64,000 nt of DNA from Streptomyces coryli (GTDB taxonomy: Bacteria; Actinomycetota; Actinomycetes; Streptomycetales; Streptomycetaceae). The DNA is taken from positions 1-64,000 of the forward strand of contig NZ_JAAKZV010000015.1 of NCBI RefSeq assembly GCF_011044975.1, in the 5' to 3' direction. Both the position numbers and the translations under genes were made by a program. Below are positions 1 to 8,143 of this stretch, piece after piece; position 1 is the first letter of the stretch; every line of letters begins with the position of its first letter. The notes under the pieces are model-generated. The model was not told the origin of the DNA, searched no databases, and saw only the letters and a list, made by a program, of their open reading frames with translations.

Positions 1-69
1 GGCGGGTGGGTACAGCCACGGCGCGCAGCGCCGGAAACCCCGCGCGCAACCGGCGGCCGCAGACATCGC

Positions 70-99
70 TCTGCCCTCGGCAGATCTGCCCCCGGCAGA
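70..99 (+). promoter_or_regulatory. two adjacent PopR operator boxes
   Basis: Two perfect copies of the palindrome TCTGCC-N3-GGCAGA lie back to back at 70-84 and 85-99, about 75 bp before the clpP3 start. From memory, this is the site through which PopR acts on the clpP3-clpP4 operon in Streptomyces lividans. A popR-like gene is present at 4637-5038, which supports the reading. The rest of 1-173 shows no gene, and I could not place a clear -35/-10 pair. Confidence 0.85.
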
Positions 100-173
100 G
101 ATCCCTGGCGCGCCGGGGCCCCCGCGACGGACAGTCGCAGCAGTAGGCCCGACCAGTCAGGAGGCAAGGCACC

Positions 174-806
174 ATGACTCAGCAACCCAGGGCGGCGGAC
201 GGGGACACCGCCCCCACCCCCTTCGACGATCATCTGGCGACGCAGCTGCTCGGGCAGCGCATCGTCGTTCTCGGCACCCAGGTGGACGAGGTCTCCGCCA
301 ATCGCGTGTGCGCGCAGCTGCTCCTGCTGTCCGCCGAGGACCCGCGCACGGACATCGCGTTGTACGTGAACAGCCCCGGCGGCTCCGTACACGCCGGCCT
401 CGCCATCTACGACACGATGCGGCTGATCCCGAACGACGTCGCGACCGTGGCGATGGGCTTCGCGGCCAGCATGGGCCAGTTCCTGATCACGGTCGGCACC
501 CCGGGCAAGCGGTTCGCGCTGCCGAACGCCCGGATCATGATGCACCAGCCCTCCGGCGGCATCGGCGGCTCCGCCGCGGACATCGAGATCCAGGCGGAGA
601 ACCTGGAGTTCGCCAAGCGCGAGATGGAGCGGCTGATCGCCGAGCACACCGGCCAGACCCAGGAGACGATCGCCCGCGACGGCGACCGGGACCGCTGGTT
701 CACGGCGGAGCAGGCGAAGGAATACGGAATGGTCGACCGGGTGGTCGAGTCGATGGCGGACGTGCGTCCGGCCAGCACGCGCAAGCAGAGGGTGGGGCTG
801 TACTGA
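174..806 (+). CDS. clpP3: ATP-dependent Clp protease proteolytic subunit ClpP3
   Basis: This is a 210-residue ClpP serine peptidase, the proteolytic ring subunit that works with Clp ATPases in the cytoplasm. The catalytic triad is intact: Ser99 in GFAASMGQ, His124 in MMHQP, and Asp169 in the ARDGDRDR segment. The ATG at 174 is preceded by AGGAGG at 159-164. The stop overlaps the ATG of the next gene by one base (TGATG), so the pair is translationally coupled. The twin PopR boxes upstream and the nearby popR gene identify it as the clpP3-clpP4 operon rather than the housekeeping clpP1-clpP2 pair. Expression is probably kept low until PopR-controlled induction. Confidence 0.9.
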   Translation: MTQQPRAADGDTAPTPFDDHLATQLLGQRIVVLGTQVDEVSANRVCAQLLLLSAEDPRTDIALYVNSPGGSVHAGLAIYDTMRLIPNDVATVAMGFAASMGQFLITVGTPGKRFALPNARIMMHQPSGGIGGSAADIEIQAENLEFAKREMERLIAEHTGQTQETIARDGDRDRWFTAEQAKEYGMVDRVVESMADVRPASTRKQRVGLY

Positions 807-1411
807 TGAGCTCGTACACGATTCCGAACGTCGTCGAGCGCACGCCGCAGGGCGAGCGCGCCTACGACATCTACAGCCGGCTGCTCAACGACCGCGTCAT
901 CTTCCTCGGCACGGAGATCGACGACGGGGTCGCGAACGTGGTCATCGCCCAGCTCCTCCACCTGGAGTCGGACAGCCCGGGCAGCGAGATCCAGATCTAC
1001 ATCAACTCGCCCGGCGGATCGCACACTTCACTGATGGCGATCTACGACACGATGACCTACGTGCAGGCCCCGATCTCCACGACCTGCGTGGGCCAGGCGG
1101 GCTCGACCGCGGCGCTGCTGCTGGCGGGCGGCGCCCCCGGGCGCCGGGCCGTACTGGAACACGCCCGCGTGCTGCTCGGCCAGCCCGCGACCGGCGGCAT
1201 GCAGGGCACGGCATCGGATCTGAGCGTGCAGGCCAAGGAGGTCCTGCGGATCCGCTCGCAGATGGAGGAGGTCCTGTCCCGCCACACCGGCCACGACGTG
1301 GCGACGCTCAGGGCCGACATGGACCGGGACAAGGTCTTCACCGCGGAGGAGGCGGTCGCGTACGGACTCGCCGACTCGGTGCTGAGCCGGCGGCTGCAAC
1401 CGGCGGCCTGA
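806..1411 (+). CDS. clpP4: ClpP4-like Clp protease subunit lacking the catalytic histidine
   Basis: This is a 201-residue ClpP-fold protein translated from an ATG overlapping the clpP3 stop. Ser100 (GQAGST) and Asp171 (ADMDRD) of the triad are present. The position of the catalytic His in the usual IHQP motif is Gly125, because the sequence reads VLLGQP. On its own this subunit should therefore be proteolytically impaired. It may act as a structural partner in a mixed ring with ClpP3, which is my inference. The reading frame is open further upstream to about 308, but that part only shadows clpP3. It converges on the response regulator gene with a 9 bp gap. Confidence 0.88.
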   Translation: MSSYTIPNVVERTPQGERAYDIYSRLLNDRVIFLGTEIDDGVANVVIAQLLHLESDSPGSEIQIYINSPGGSHTSLMAIYDTMTYVQAPISTTCVGQAGSTAALLLAGGAPGRRAVLEHARVLLGQPATGGMQGTASDLSVQAKEVLRIRSQMEEVLSRHTGHDVATLRADMDRDKVFTAEEAVAYGLADSVLSRRLQPAA

Positions 1412-1420
1412 CGGCCGCCG

Positions 1421-2083
1421 TCACATGCCGGCGCGGACCAGGCCGCATTCGTAGGAGAAGATCACGGCCTGCACCCGGTCCCGGAGGCCGAGCTTGGTCA
1501 GAATGCGGCTGACGTGGCCCTTCACGGTCCCTTCGGTGAGGAAGAGACGGCCGGCGATCTCGGCGTTGGACAGGCCTCGGGCGATCAGTTCGAGCACCTC
1601 GCGTTCGCGCTCGGTGAGGACCCGGAGTTCGGCCTCCGTACGCGGCAGCGGGTCGCCGGACGTGCCGATGTGGCGTTCGATCAGCCGCCGGGTCACCGGT
1701 GGCGCGACGATGGCGTCGCCGTTCGCCACCACGCGGATCGCGGACAGCAGGTCGGCGGCGAGGGTGTCCTTGAGGAGGAAGCCGCTGGCGCCGGAGCGCA
1801 GCGCGGAGTACACGTACTCGTCGAGATCCCAGGTCGTGAGGATGAGGATGCGCGGCCCTTCGGGAAGCGACGCGCGGATGCGGCGGGTCGCCTCGAGGCC
1901 GTCGACCTCGGGCATCCGGATGTCCATCAGGATGACGTCGGGGGCCGTTTCGGCGGCCAGCGAGGCGGCCGTGGCGCCGTCGTCGGTCTCCCCGACGACG
2001 GCCATGTCCTCGGCGTTCTCGAGGATCATCCGCAGGCCGGTACGGAGCAGGTCCTGGTCGTCGACCAGGAGGACACGGATCAT
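1421..2083 (-). CDS. NarL/LuxR-family two-component response regulator
   Basis: The protein has 220 residues. An N-terminal receiver domain carries acidic residues near DD9 and the phosphoacceptor Asp54 in ILMDIRMP. A C-terminal LuxR-type HTH (about 150-210) contains LTEREREVLELIARGLSNAE and EGTVKGHV. It is a DNA-binding transcription factor. Its ATG overlaps the stop of the upstream histidine kinase gene (ATGA), so the two are co-translated and form a cognate pair. The open frame continues upstream of 2083 as a shadow of the kinase gene. The target genes are unknown; the divergent lipoprotein gene at 3482 is one candidate. Confidence 0.9.
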   Translation of the reverse strand: MIRVLLVDDQDLLRTGLRMILENAEDMAVVGETDDGATAASLAAETAPDVILMDIRMPEVDGLEATRRIRASLPEGPRILILTTWDLDEYVYSALRSGASGFLLKDTLAADLLSAIRVVANGDAIVAPPVTRRLIERHIGTSGDPLPRTEAELRVLTEREREVLELIARGLSNAEIAGRLFLTEGTVKGHVSRILTKLGLRDRVQAVIFSYECGLVRAGM

Positions 2084-3417
2084 GCGGTCGCTCCCGGATC
2101 GAGTCCCGGATCGAGGGGGATGCGGGCCCGTACGGCATAACCGCCGTCGGGGCCGGGGCCCGCGGACACCTCGCCGCCGAGCAGCGCCGCGCGTTCGCGC
2201 ATGCCCCGCAGCCCGTTGCCGGTCCCGTCGGCGGCCGGCACGGCGGCGGCGCCGTTGTCGCTGATATCGAGCCGCAGCTCGTCGCTGCCGTAGGCCACCG
2301 TCACGTGGGCGCGGGCTCCGGGCCCGGCGTGCTTCATGGTGTTCGTGAGCGCCTCCTGGACGATCCGGTACGACGAGACGTCCGCGCCGGCGGGCAGCGG
2401 GCACGGCGATCCGTCGATGCGCAGCTGGACCGGGGTGCCAGCCTGCCGTACCTGGTCGATGAGGCGGGGCAGTTGCGCCAGTCCCGGCACCGGCCGCGCG
2501 GGGGCGTCGGGCTGCTCGGGCTGCTCGGGCGCGGACAGCACCTGCCGCATGTCGGCGAGCGAGGCGCGGCCGGTCGCCACGATGGTGTCCAGCGCGGCGA
2601 GGGTGTCGGTGGGCCGGTTGGCGAACGCCGCGGCGCCGCCCTGCGCCTGCATCACGATGACGGCCAGGCCGTGCGCCACCACATCGTGCAGCTCGCGGTG
2701 GATACGGGCCCGTTCGGCGGCCACGGCGAGCGCGGCCTGCTGGTCGCGCTCGCGCTCCAGGTCCTGTGCCCTCGCCCGGAGTTCGGCGAGATAGGCGCGG
2801 CGGCTGCGCAGGCCCCACCCGATCGCCCAGGCGCCGGCGAGCAGGGGGCCGAGGACGGGCATCCCGCCCCAGTCCGTCGGGCCGAACGTGGGTCCCTCGG
2901 TGGGCGGCGGTACCTCACCGGCCGCGGCTCCCGGCGGGCGTTCCTGTCCGCCGCGGCCGAAGGGGCCGCCGTGCAGCCAGCCGTCCGTCCTGCCGTCGTA
3001 CGCCACGAACGCCGACCAGACCGTCGCCAAGGCCAGGGCGGCACCGAGCAGGACGAGCGACACCTTGGGCGGCCGCTGCGCGGCGATCGTATAGAGGGTG
3101 ATCGGAACGGCCAGGTCGGCGGGCACCGGCCCCGCCGCCAGCGCCATCTGCCCCACGGCGGCGAGCGACGCCGCGGCGAACGCCGGAACCGGCCACCTGC
3201 GGCGCACCGCCACGGCGGCGACGCAGATCCCGATCAGGACCCACTGGACCAACGGCTCCCGCAGCCCGGCCGCAGCGGCGAACGAGTCGCTGAGCACCGG
3301 AGTCACGGACGCACCGGCACCGGCCCACGTGCCGGCCAGCAGCAAGGCGGCGAGGCCGGCGTCCTGAACGCTCGACCGGCGTAAGGCGCCCCGTAAGCCT
3401 GCCACCTGACTCTTCAT
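2080..3417 (-). CDS. NarL-type sensor histidine kinase (HisKA_3) with two TTA codons
   Basis: This 445-residue membrane sensor has several hydrophobic segments in the first half. A HisKA_3 box follows with the phosphorylated His in RELHDVVAH, and then an HATPase domain with DNGAA and GNGLRGMRER. The start at 3417 (MKSQVAGL) has a weak AAGGTG upstream. Codons 8 (3396-3394) and 12 (3384-3382) are TTA, the leucine codon that in Streptomyces needs the bldA tRNA, so translation is probably tied to development. It couples to the response regulator by an ATGA overlap. A longer open frame to 3771 overlaps the divergent lipoprotein gene and is not supported. Confidence 0.85.
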   Translation of the reverse strand: MKSQVAGLRGALRRSSVQDAGLAALLLAGTWAGAGASVTPVLSDSFAAAAGLREPLVQWVLIGICVAAVAVRRRWPVPAFAAASLAAVGQMALAAGPVPADLAVPITLYTIAAQRPPKVSLVLLGAALALATVWSAFVAYDGRTDGWLHGGPFGRGGQERPPGAAAGEVPPPTEGPTFGPTDWGGMPVLGPLLAGAWAIGWGLRSRRAYLAELRARAQDLERERDQQAALAVAAERARIHRELHDVVAHGLAVIVMQAQGGAAAFANRPTDTLAALDTIVATGRASLADMRQVLSAPEQPEQPDAPARPVPGLAQLPRLIDQVRQAGTPVQLRIDGSPCPLPAGADVSSYRIVQEALTNTMKHAGPGARAHVTVAYGSDELRLDISDNGAAAVPAADGTGNGLRGMRERAALLGGEVSAGPGPDGGYAVRARIPLDPGLDPGATA

Positions 3418-3481
3418 AGGAGGCAACACCTTAAGGCCCGGCGTCGCCGCCCGATACCCGCCGAAAGTCAGGGTTCGGAGC

Positions 3482-4627
3482 ATGACTCCGGGCAGGCGCG
3501 CGGCCGTTGCGACACCGCGCAGCCTGAGCAGCATGATGAAGACACCACTGCTTCTCCTCGCCGCTACGGCCCTCGTGCTGGCCGGGTGCGGCGCCCCCGG
3601 GCACCACGCCGCCGACCCGCTGAAGTGGGAACGGGTCGTACCGGCAGGTGACTGCAACTGCGCCGACGGCAGCAAGTTCAACTTCTGGGAACACCGCGCC
3701 GATCCGGCCAAGGTCGTGTTCTTCCTGAACGGCGGCGGTGTCTGCTGGGACGCGGCCAGCTGTGCCTTCACCAGCGACGGCTCTCCCGGCGAGAGCGAGC
3801 TCTACGACTGGAATCTCCAGAACACCAACCCGGACAACCGGGGCGGGATGTTCGACGTCACGAGGGCGGACAATCCGTTCGCCGGTTACTCGTTTCTCTA
3901 TGTGAGTTCCTGCACCGGTGACGCCCACCTGGGCAACGCCTCCCAGGCCTACTCGCCGGAGTTGACCGTCGAGCACCGCGGCTACGCCAACGGAACGGCG
4001 GCGCTCGACCACCTCGCCAAGCACTATCCCAACGCCAAGGAGATCGTCGTCGTCGGCAAGACCGCGGGGTCGATCGCCGCCCCCATCTACGGCGGACTCG
4101 TCGCCGACCGGCTCCCCGACGCCAAGGTCACCGTGTTCGGCGGCCAGTCCGGCGCCTGGCCCGACAATCCCGACTTCAACACCGACGTCCTCGACAAGGC
4201 ATGGGGCGCCTACGACACCATGCCCGGCTGGGCCGTCCAAGGACTCACCGCCCGCCAATGGGGCGTCCCCAGATTCTGGAACCGAGCCGGCCGGCACAAC
4301 GCCGACCTCGTGCTGTCCCGATTCGACTTCGCCTACGACCCCCACGCCGCCGTCGAGATCAGCGGATGGGAACCCGGCGACTCACCGAGCGTCGACACCG
4401 TGCCCGGCTTCGACGAGCTGGCCGTCATCGACGCCAACGAAAAGGCCGTCGAAGCCACGGGAACAGACCTGCACAGCTACACCGCACCCGGCGAGGGCCA
4501 CGGGCTCTTCGAGTTCGAGACGTTCTACAAGCTCAAAGTGCAGGGCGTCCGGCTGACCGACTGGCTCGACACCCTGCTCCATGACAAACCGCCCGCAGAC
4601 GTCCACTGCGACCCCTGCGACCCGTAA
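3482..4627 (+). CDS. pectinacetylesterase-family lipoprotein with Thr in place of the nucleophile Ser
   Basis: This is a secreted lipoprotein of up to 381 residues. A hydrophobic signal ends in the lipobox LVLAGC (Cys36). The family signatures are LNGGGVCW near 82-89 (oxyanion region) and SSCTGDAHLG near 142-150. These match the pectinacetylesterase/Notum-like alpha/beta hydrolases, which remove acyl groups from polymers or proteins. The expected nucleophile motif GxSAG reads GKTAG here, with Thr194, so activity is uncertain. The start could instead be the ATG at 3533 (MMKTPLLLL), which gives a shorter signal peptide; AGGG lies 8 nt before 3482. It is divergent from the kinase gene and convergent with popR. 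Confidence 0.8.
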   Translation: MTPGRRAAVATPRSLSSMMKTPLLLLAATALVLAGCGAPGHHAADPLKWERVVPAGDCNCADGSKFNFWEHRADPAKVVFFLNGGGVCWDAASCAFTSDGSPGESELYDWNLQNTNPDNRGGMFDVTRADNPFAGYSFLYVSSCTGDAHLGNASQAYSPELTVEHRGYANGTAALDHLAKHYPNAKEIVVVGKTAGSIAAPIYGGLVADRLPDAKVTVFGGQSGAWPDNPDFNTDVLDKAWGAYDTMPGWAVQGLTARQWGVPRFWNRAGRHNADLVLSRFDFAYDPHAAVEISGWEPGDSPSVDTVPGFDELAVIDANEKAVEATGTDLHSYTAPGEGHGLFEFETFYKLKVQGVRLTDWLDTLLHDKPPADVHCDPCDP

Positions 4628-4636
4628 GCCCGTCGG

Positions 4637-5038
4637 CTACGCCGCCAGCCGCACCTCGCCCGCTCCGGGTCCGGCCGCCCGCGTGGCCGAGCTGCGGCTG
4701 CCCAGGCGGGTGACCGACGCGAGCGAGGTCTCCGACCGCAGAGCCGGCTGCGCGGTGCGCAGGATCTCCTCCTGTACGCGCCCGAGAAGATCCGCCAGCC
4801 GCAGGCCGAGCGCATGCGCCGCCGCCGCGAGGACCTCCGACGAGGCCTCCTTGCGGCCGCGTTCCACCTCGGAGAGGTAGGGCATGGAGATGCGCGCCTC
4901 CTCGGCCACCTCCTTGAGCGTGCGCTCTTGCGCAAGACGCTCGCGGCGCAGGACGTCGCCGACGACGTCGCGCCACAGGGGCTCCTTCGGCTGCGGCAGG
5001 GGTACGACTCGGAGAGGCTCCGGCTGCGTGGTCGTCAT
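4637..5038 (-). CDS. popR: PopR/ClgR-family XRE transcriptional regulator
   Basis: This 133-residue protein has an XRE helix-turn-helix at about residues 28-85 (KEVAEEARISMPYLSEVERG) followed by a flexible tail. The tail ends in Leu-Ala-Ala, like the C-terminal Ala-Ala degron by which, as I recall, PopR is destroyed by ClpP1P2. Together with the PopR boxes before clpP3 (70-99), this makes it the likely regulator of clpP3-clpP4. The clgR paralogue has a similar domain, so clgR is the main alternative name. Start ATG 5038 is chosen because the upstream open frame is low-complexity. A CGCCC-A-GGGCG palindrome lies about 47 bp upstream. Confidence 0.82.
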   Translation of the reverse strand: MTTTQPEPLRVVPLPQPKEPLWRDVVGDVLRRERLAQERTLKEVAEEARISMPYLSEVERGRKEASSEVLAAAAHALGLRLADLLGRVQEEILRTAQPALRSETSLASVTRLGSRSSATRAAGPGAGEVRLAA

Positions 5039-5082
5039 CGCCTCAGCATAGGAGCGCCGCGGCCCGCAAGGCAGGGACCGGC

Positions 5083-5099
5083 GTTCCGCCCTGGGCGAA
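5083..5099 (-). promoter_or_regulatory. candidate ClgR-type operator upstream of popR
   Basis: On the minus strand the core CGCCCAGGGCG is a perfect palindrome around a central A, flanked by TT and GAA. It fits the general ClgR core CGCY-NAN-RGCG that I remember from other actinobacteria. Its place just upstream of popR suggests control by ClgR or autoregulation. Confidence 0.45.
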
Positions 5100-5116
5100 G
5101 CACGTAAACGGGCAAA

Positions 5117-5151
5117 GGCCCCGAGCTCCCCCCCTTGGGGTGCCCGGGGCC
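5117..5151 (-). terminator. hairpin after first peptide-transporter ATPase gene
   Basis: Arms GGCCCCG (5117-5123) and CGGGGCC (5145-5151) enclose further pairing of CCCC with GGGG. On the minus strand the hairpin is followed by TTTG. It lies 13 bp beyond the stop of the gene at 5164-6210 and before popR. Confidence 0.7.
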
Positions 5152-5163
5152 CTCGTTGATGGG

Positions 5164-6210
5164 TTACGCCGCGTGCACGACGTCCTTCTCCTCGGCGAAG
5201 TGGCACGCCGACTCGTGTGCCGCGCCCGAGTCCGTGTCCCGGAAGCGCTCGGGCACCGCGAGCAGCGGCACCTCCTCGGCGCACTTGTCCTGCGCCTTCC
5301 AGCAGCGGGTACGGAACCGGCAGCCCGACGGCGGATTCGCCGGCGACGGCACGTCGCCGGAGAGGATGATCCGCTCGCGGCCGTCCCTGGCCTCGGGGTC
5401 CGGCACCGGGACCGCCGACAGCAGCGCCTGGGTGTACGGGTGCGTCGGGTGGTCGTAGATCTCGGTGTCCGTGCCGATCTCCGCCATCTTGCCCAGGTAC
5501 ATCACGCCGACCCGGTCGGAGATGTGCCGCACGATCGACAGGTCGTGCGCGATGAAGATGTAGGAGAGGTTGAACTCGTCCTGCAGCTTCTCCATCAGGT
5601 TGATCACCTGCGCCTGCACCGACACGTCCAGCGCCGACACCGGCTCGTCGCAGATGATGATCTCCGGGTTCAGCGCCAGGCCGCGCGCGATGCCGATGCG
5701 CTGCCGCTGGCCGCCGCTGAACTGGTGCGGATACCGGTTGATGTACTCGGGGTTGAGGCCCACGACGTCCAGCAGGTCCTGGACCTTCCGGCGGCGGTCG
5801 CCCTTCGGCGCCACCTCCGGGTGGATGTCGAAGGTCTCGCCGATGATGTCGCCCACCGTCATACGGGGGTTCAGCGAGGTGTACGGGTCCTGGAACACCA
5901 TCTGGATGTTCCGGCGGACCTCCTTCAGCGCGCGCCCGGACAGCTTGGTGATGTCCTGGCCCTTGTAGAAGACCTCGCCGGCCGTCGCCTGCTCCAGGTT
6001 CATCAGCAGCTTCGCCACCGTGGACTTGCCGCAGCCGGACTCGCCGACGATGCCGAGGGTCTCGCCCTGGAACAGGTCGAAGGAGATGCCGTCGACGGCC
6101 TTCACCGCGCCGACCGTCTTCTTGAAGACGACCCCCCGGGTCAGCGGGAAGTGCTTCTTCAGGTTGCGAACCTGGAGAATCGGCTCTCGCTGCGAAGTCT
6201 GCTCAGCCAT
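5164..6210 (-). CDS. peptide ABC transporter ATP-binding protein (DppF/OppF type), operon 1
   Basis: This 348-residue cytoplasmic ATPase has Walker A GESGCGKST, signature SGGQRQRIGIARGLA, Walker B IIICDEP with VSALDVSVQAQ, and the H-loop His. The C-terminal oligopeptide/dipeptide module has clustered cysteines (SGCRFRTRC, DKC, ACHF), which in some relatives bind an iron-sulfur cluster. With the second ATPase it powers import of peptides captured by the lipoprotein at 9173-10795. Its ATG overlaps the stop of the preceding ATPase gene by 8 bp. It is the last gene of a five-gene operon and is closely similar to the gene at 11147-12316. Confidence 0.92.
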   Translation of the reverse strand: MAEQTSQREPILQVRNLKKHFPLTRGVVFKKTVGAVKAVDGISFDLFQGETLGIVGESGCGKSTVAKLLMNLEQATAGEVFYKGQDITKLSGRALKEVRRNIQMVFQDPYTSLNPRMTVGDIIGETFDIHPEVAPKGDRRRKVQDLLDVVGLNPEYINRYPHQFSGGQRQRIGIARGLALNPEIIICDEPVSALDVSVQAQVINLMEKLQDEFNLSYIFIAHDLSIVRHISDRVGVMYLGKMAEIGTDTEIYDHPTHPYTQALLSAVPVPDPEARDGRERIILSGDVPSPANPPSGCRFRTRCWKAQDKCAEEVPLLAVPERFRDTDSGAAHESACHFAEEKDVVHAA

Positions 6211-7201
6211 TGAGCGTCTCCTTCCAGAAGTGGCACGCGCTGCCGCGGTCCTCGGATACGGCGGCCAGCGCCGGCAGCTCCGTACGGCAGATGTCCTCCG
6301 CCTTCGGGCAGCGCGGGTTGAAGGCGCAGCCGGACGGGACCCGGAGCAGGTTGGGCGGCAGGCCCTTGATCGCGTAGAGCTCCTGGCCCTTCTGGTCCAG
6401 GCGCGGGATCGAGTCGAGCAGGCCGCGGGTGTACGGGTGGGCGGGCTGCGCGTACAGCTCCTTCACCGGAGCCGTCTCCACGATCCGGCCCGCGTACATG
6501 ACCGCGATCTTGTCGGCCACGTCCGCGACCACGCCGAGGTCGTGGGTGATGAGGATCAGGCCCATGTGGAACTCCTGCTGGAGCTCCGCGAGCAGGTCCA
6601 TCACCTGCGCCTGGACGGTGACGTCCAGCGCCGTGGTCGGCTCGTCCGCGATGATCAGGTCCGGCTCCAGGGCCAGTGCCATCGCGATCATGATGCGCTG
6701 GCGCATGCCGCCGGAGAACTGGTGCGGGTAGTCGTTCACCCGCTGCGCCGCGGCCGGGATCTTCACCCGGTCCATCAGCTCGATGGCCTTCGCCTTGGCC
6801 TGCTTCTTGTTCAGGCCCTGGTGGACGCGGAACATCTCGCCGAGCTGGTAGCCGACGCTCAGCACCGGGTTCAGCGACGACAGCGCGTCCTGGAAGATCA
6901 TGGCGATCTTCTGGCCGCGCAGCTGCCGGCGCTCCTCGCGGGACATGGTCAGCATGTCCTGGCCGCGGAAGCGGATCTCGCCCTGCGGGATCTTCGCCGG
7001 CGGCATGTCGAGGATGCCCATGATCGCCTGCGCGGTGACGGACTTGCCGGACCCTGACTCGCCGAGGACGGCGAGGGTCTCGCCCGAATTCACCGAGTAG
7101 TTGACGCCGTTGACCGCGCGGACCACGCCGTCCCGGGTGTGGAACTCGACGTGCAGGTCGCTGACTTCGAGCAGCGGGGTGGTGTTCTCTGCAGTAGTCA
7201 C
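6203..7201 (-). CDS. peptide ABC transporter ATP-binding protein (DppD/OppD type), operon 1
   Basis: This ATPase of about 332 residues has Walker [10 protein letters not shown], signature [15 protein letters not shown], Walker B LIIADEP with [11 protein letters not shown], and a C-terminal cysteine-containing module ([13 protein letters not shown]). I chose GTG 7201 because GAGG stands 6 nt before it. A GTG at 7213 directly abuts the stop of the permease gene but has no ribosome-binding site. It pairs with the DppF-type ATPase next door in the heterodimeric motor of the importer. The paralogue in operon 2 is at 12309-13364. Confidence 0.9.
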   Translation of the reverse strand: MTTAENTTPLLEVSDLHVEFHTRDGVVRAVNGVNYSVNSGETLAVLGESGSGKSVTAQAIMGILDMPPAKIPQGEIRFRGQDMLTMSREERRQLRGQKIAMIFQDALSSLNPVLSVGYQLGEMFRVHQGLNKKQAKAKAIELMDRVKIPAAAQRVNDYPHQFSGGMRQRIMIAMALALEPDLIIADEPTTALDVTVQAQVMDLLAELQQEFHMGLILITHDLGVVADVADKIAVMYAGRIVETAPVKELYAQPAHPYTRGLLDSIPRLDQKGQELYAIKGLPPNLLRVPSGCAFNPRCPKAEDICRTELPALAAVSEDRGSACHFWKETLNG

Positions 7202-7213
7202 TTGACGCCTCAC

Positions 7214-8143
7214 TCAGCGCAGCTTGGGGTCGAGGGCGTTGCGGACCGCTTCGCCGAGCATGATGAACGCCAGCACACAGATGCTGAGCATGACCGCGGG
7301 GGCCATCAGGGTGTGCGGGGCGTTGCGGAGGTTGTCGGCGCCCTGGGAGATGTCCAGGCCCCACGAGACGGCCGGGTCGGACAGGCCGAGACCGAGGTAC
7401 GACAGCGTCGCCTCCGCCGTGATGTACGTACCCAGGGCGATGGTCGCGACGACGATCACCGGGGCGAGGGCGTTCGGCAGGATGTGCCGGAGCATGATCC
7501 GCGGCGTGGAGGCGCCGAGCGCCTTCGCGGCCTGGACGTAGTCCGCCTGCTTCACCGTGATCACCGAGCCGCGCATGACGCGGGCTATCTGGGTCCAGCC
7601 GAGGAAGGCCAGCGCCAGCGAGACCATCCACCACTTCCGGTCGGTGAAGGCCTGCATCACGACCATCGCGCCCAGCAGGAACGGGATGCCCAGGAAGATG
7701 TCGATCACCCGGGAGAGGACCGCGTCGACCCAGCCGCCGAAGTAGCCGGCCACCAGGCCGACGAGCCCGCCGAAGAAGACCACCAGCGCCGTCACGCTGA
7801 TGCCCACCAGCACCGAGGCACGGGTGCCGTAGATGAGCCGGGCGTAGATGCTGCGGCCCTGCTTGTCGTAGCCGAACCAGTCGGTCTGGAAGAAGTGGCC
7901 CCAGTTGGGCTCGCCCAGGTAGTGATTGGCCAGGTCGGCCCGGCGCGGGGAGGCGCCGGTGAACAGGCCGGGCCAGGCGGTGATCACCAGCAGCAGCACG
8001 ATGAGCAGCGCCGAGACGATGAAGTACGGGTTGCGGCGCAGGTCCCGCCAGGCGTGGCCCCAGAGGCTGCGGGCCTTGTCCGGGGCCGGGGTGGCGGCTT
8101 CGACGGCCGGAGCCGGGGCGTCCTTCGTAAGCGTGTCAGGCAT
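7214..8143 (-). CDS. peptide ABC transporter permease (DppC/OppC type), operon 1
   Basis: This 309-residue integral membrane protein has a cytoplasmic N-terminal segment, a first helix around 39-57 (YFIVSALLIVLLLVITAW), and the binding-protein-dependent permease domain. The EAA loop reads YVQAAKALGASTPRIMLRHILPN. It forms the membrane channel together with the DppB-type permease. Its ATG overlaps the stop of the upstream permease gene by 8 bp, typical of coupled translation. The paralogue is at 13376-14308. Confidence 0.92.
   Translation of the reverse strand: MPDTLTKDAPAPAVEAATPAPDKARSLWGHAWRDLRRNPYFIVSALLIVLLLVITAWPGLFTGASPRRADLANHYLGEPNWGHFFQTDWFGYDKQGRSIYARLIYGTRASVLVGISVTALVVFFGGLVGLVAGYFGGWVDAVLSRVIDIFLGIPFLLGAMVVMQAFTDRKWWMVSLALAFLGWTQIARVMRGSVITVKQADYVQAAKALGASTPRIMLRHILPNALAPVIVVATIALGTYITAEATLSYLGLGLSDPAVSWGLDISQGADNLRNAPHTLMAPAVMLSICVLAFIMLGEAVRNALDPKLR

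Noticed and set aside
3418-3771. N-terminal extension of the histidine kinase
   Set aside because: It would overlap the signal peptide and start of the divergent lipoprotein gene and has no membrane or sensor motif.
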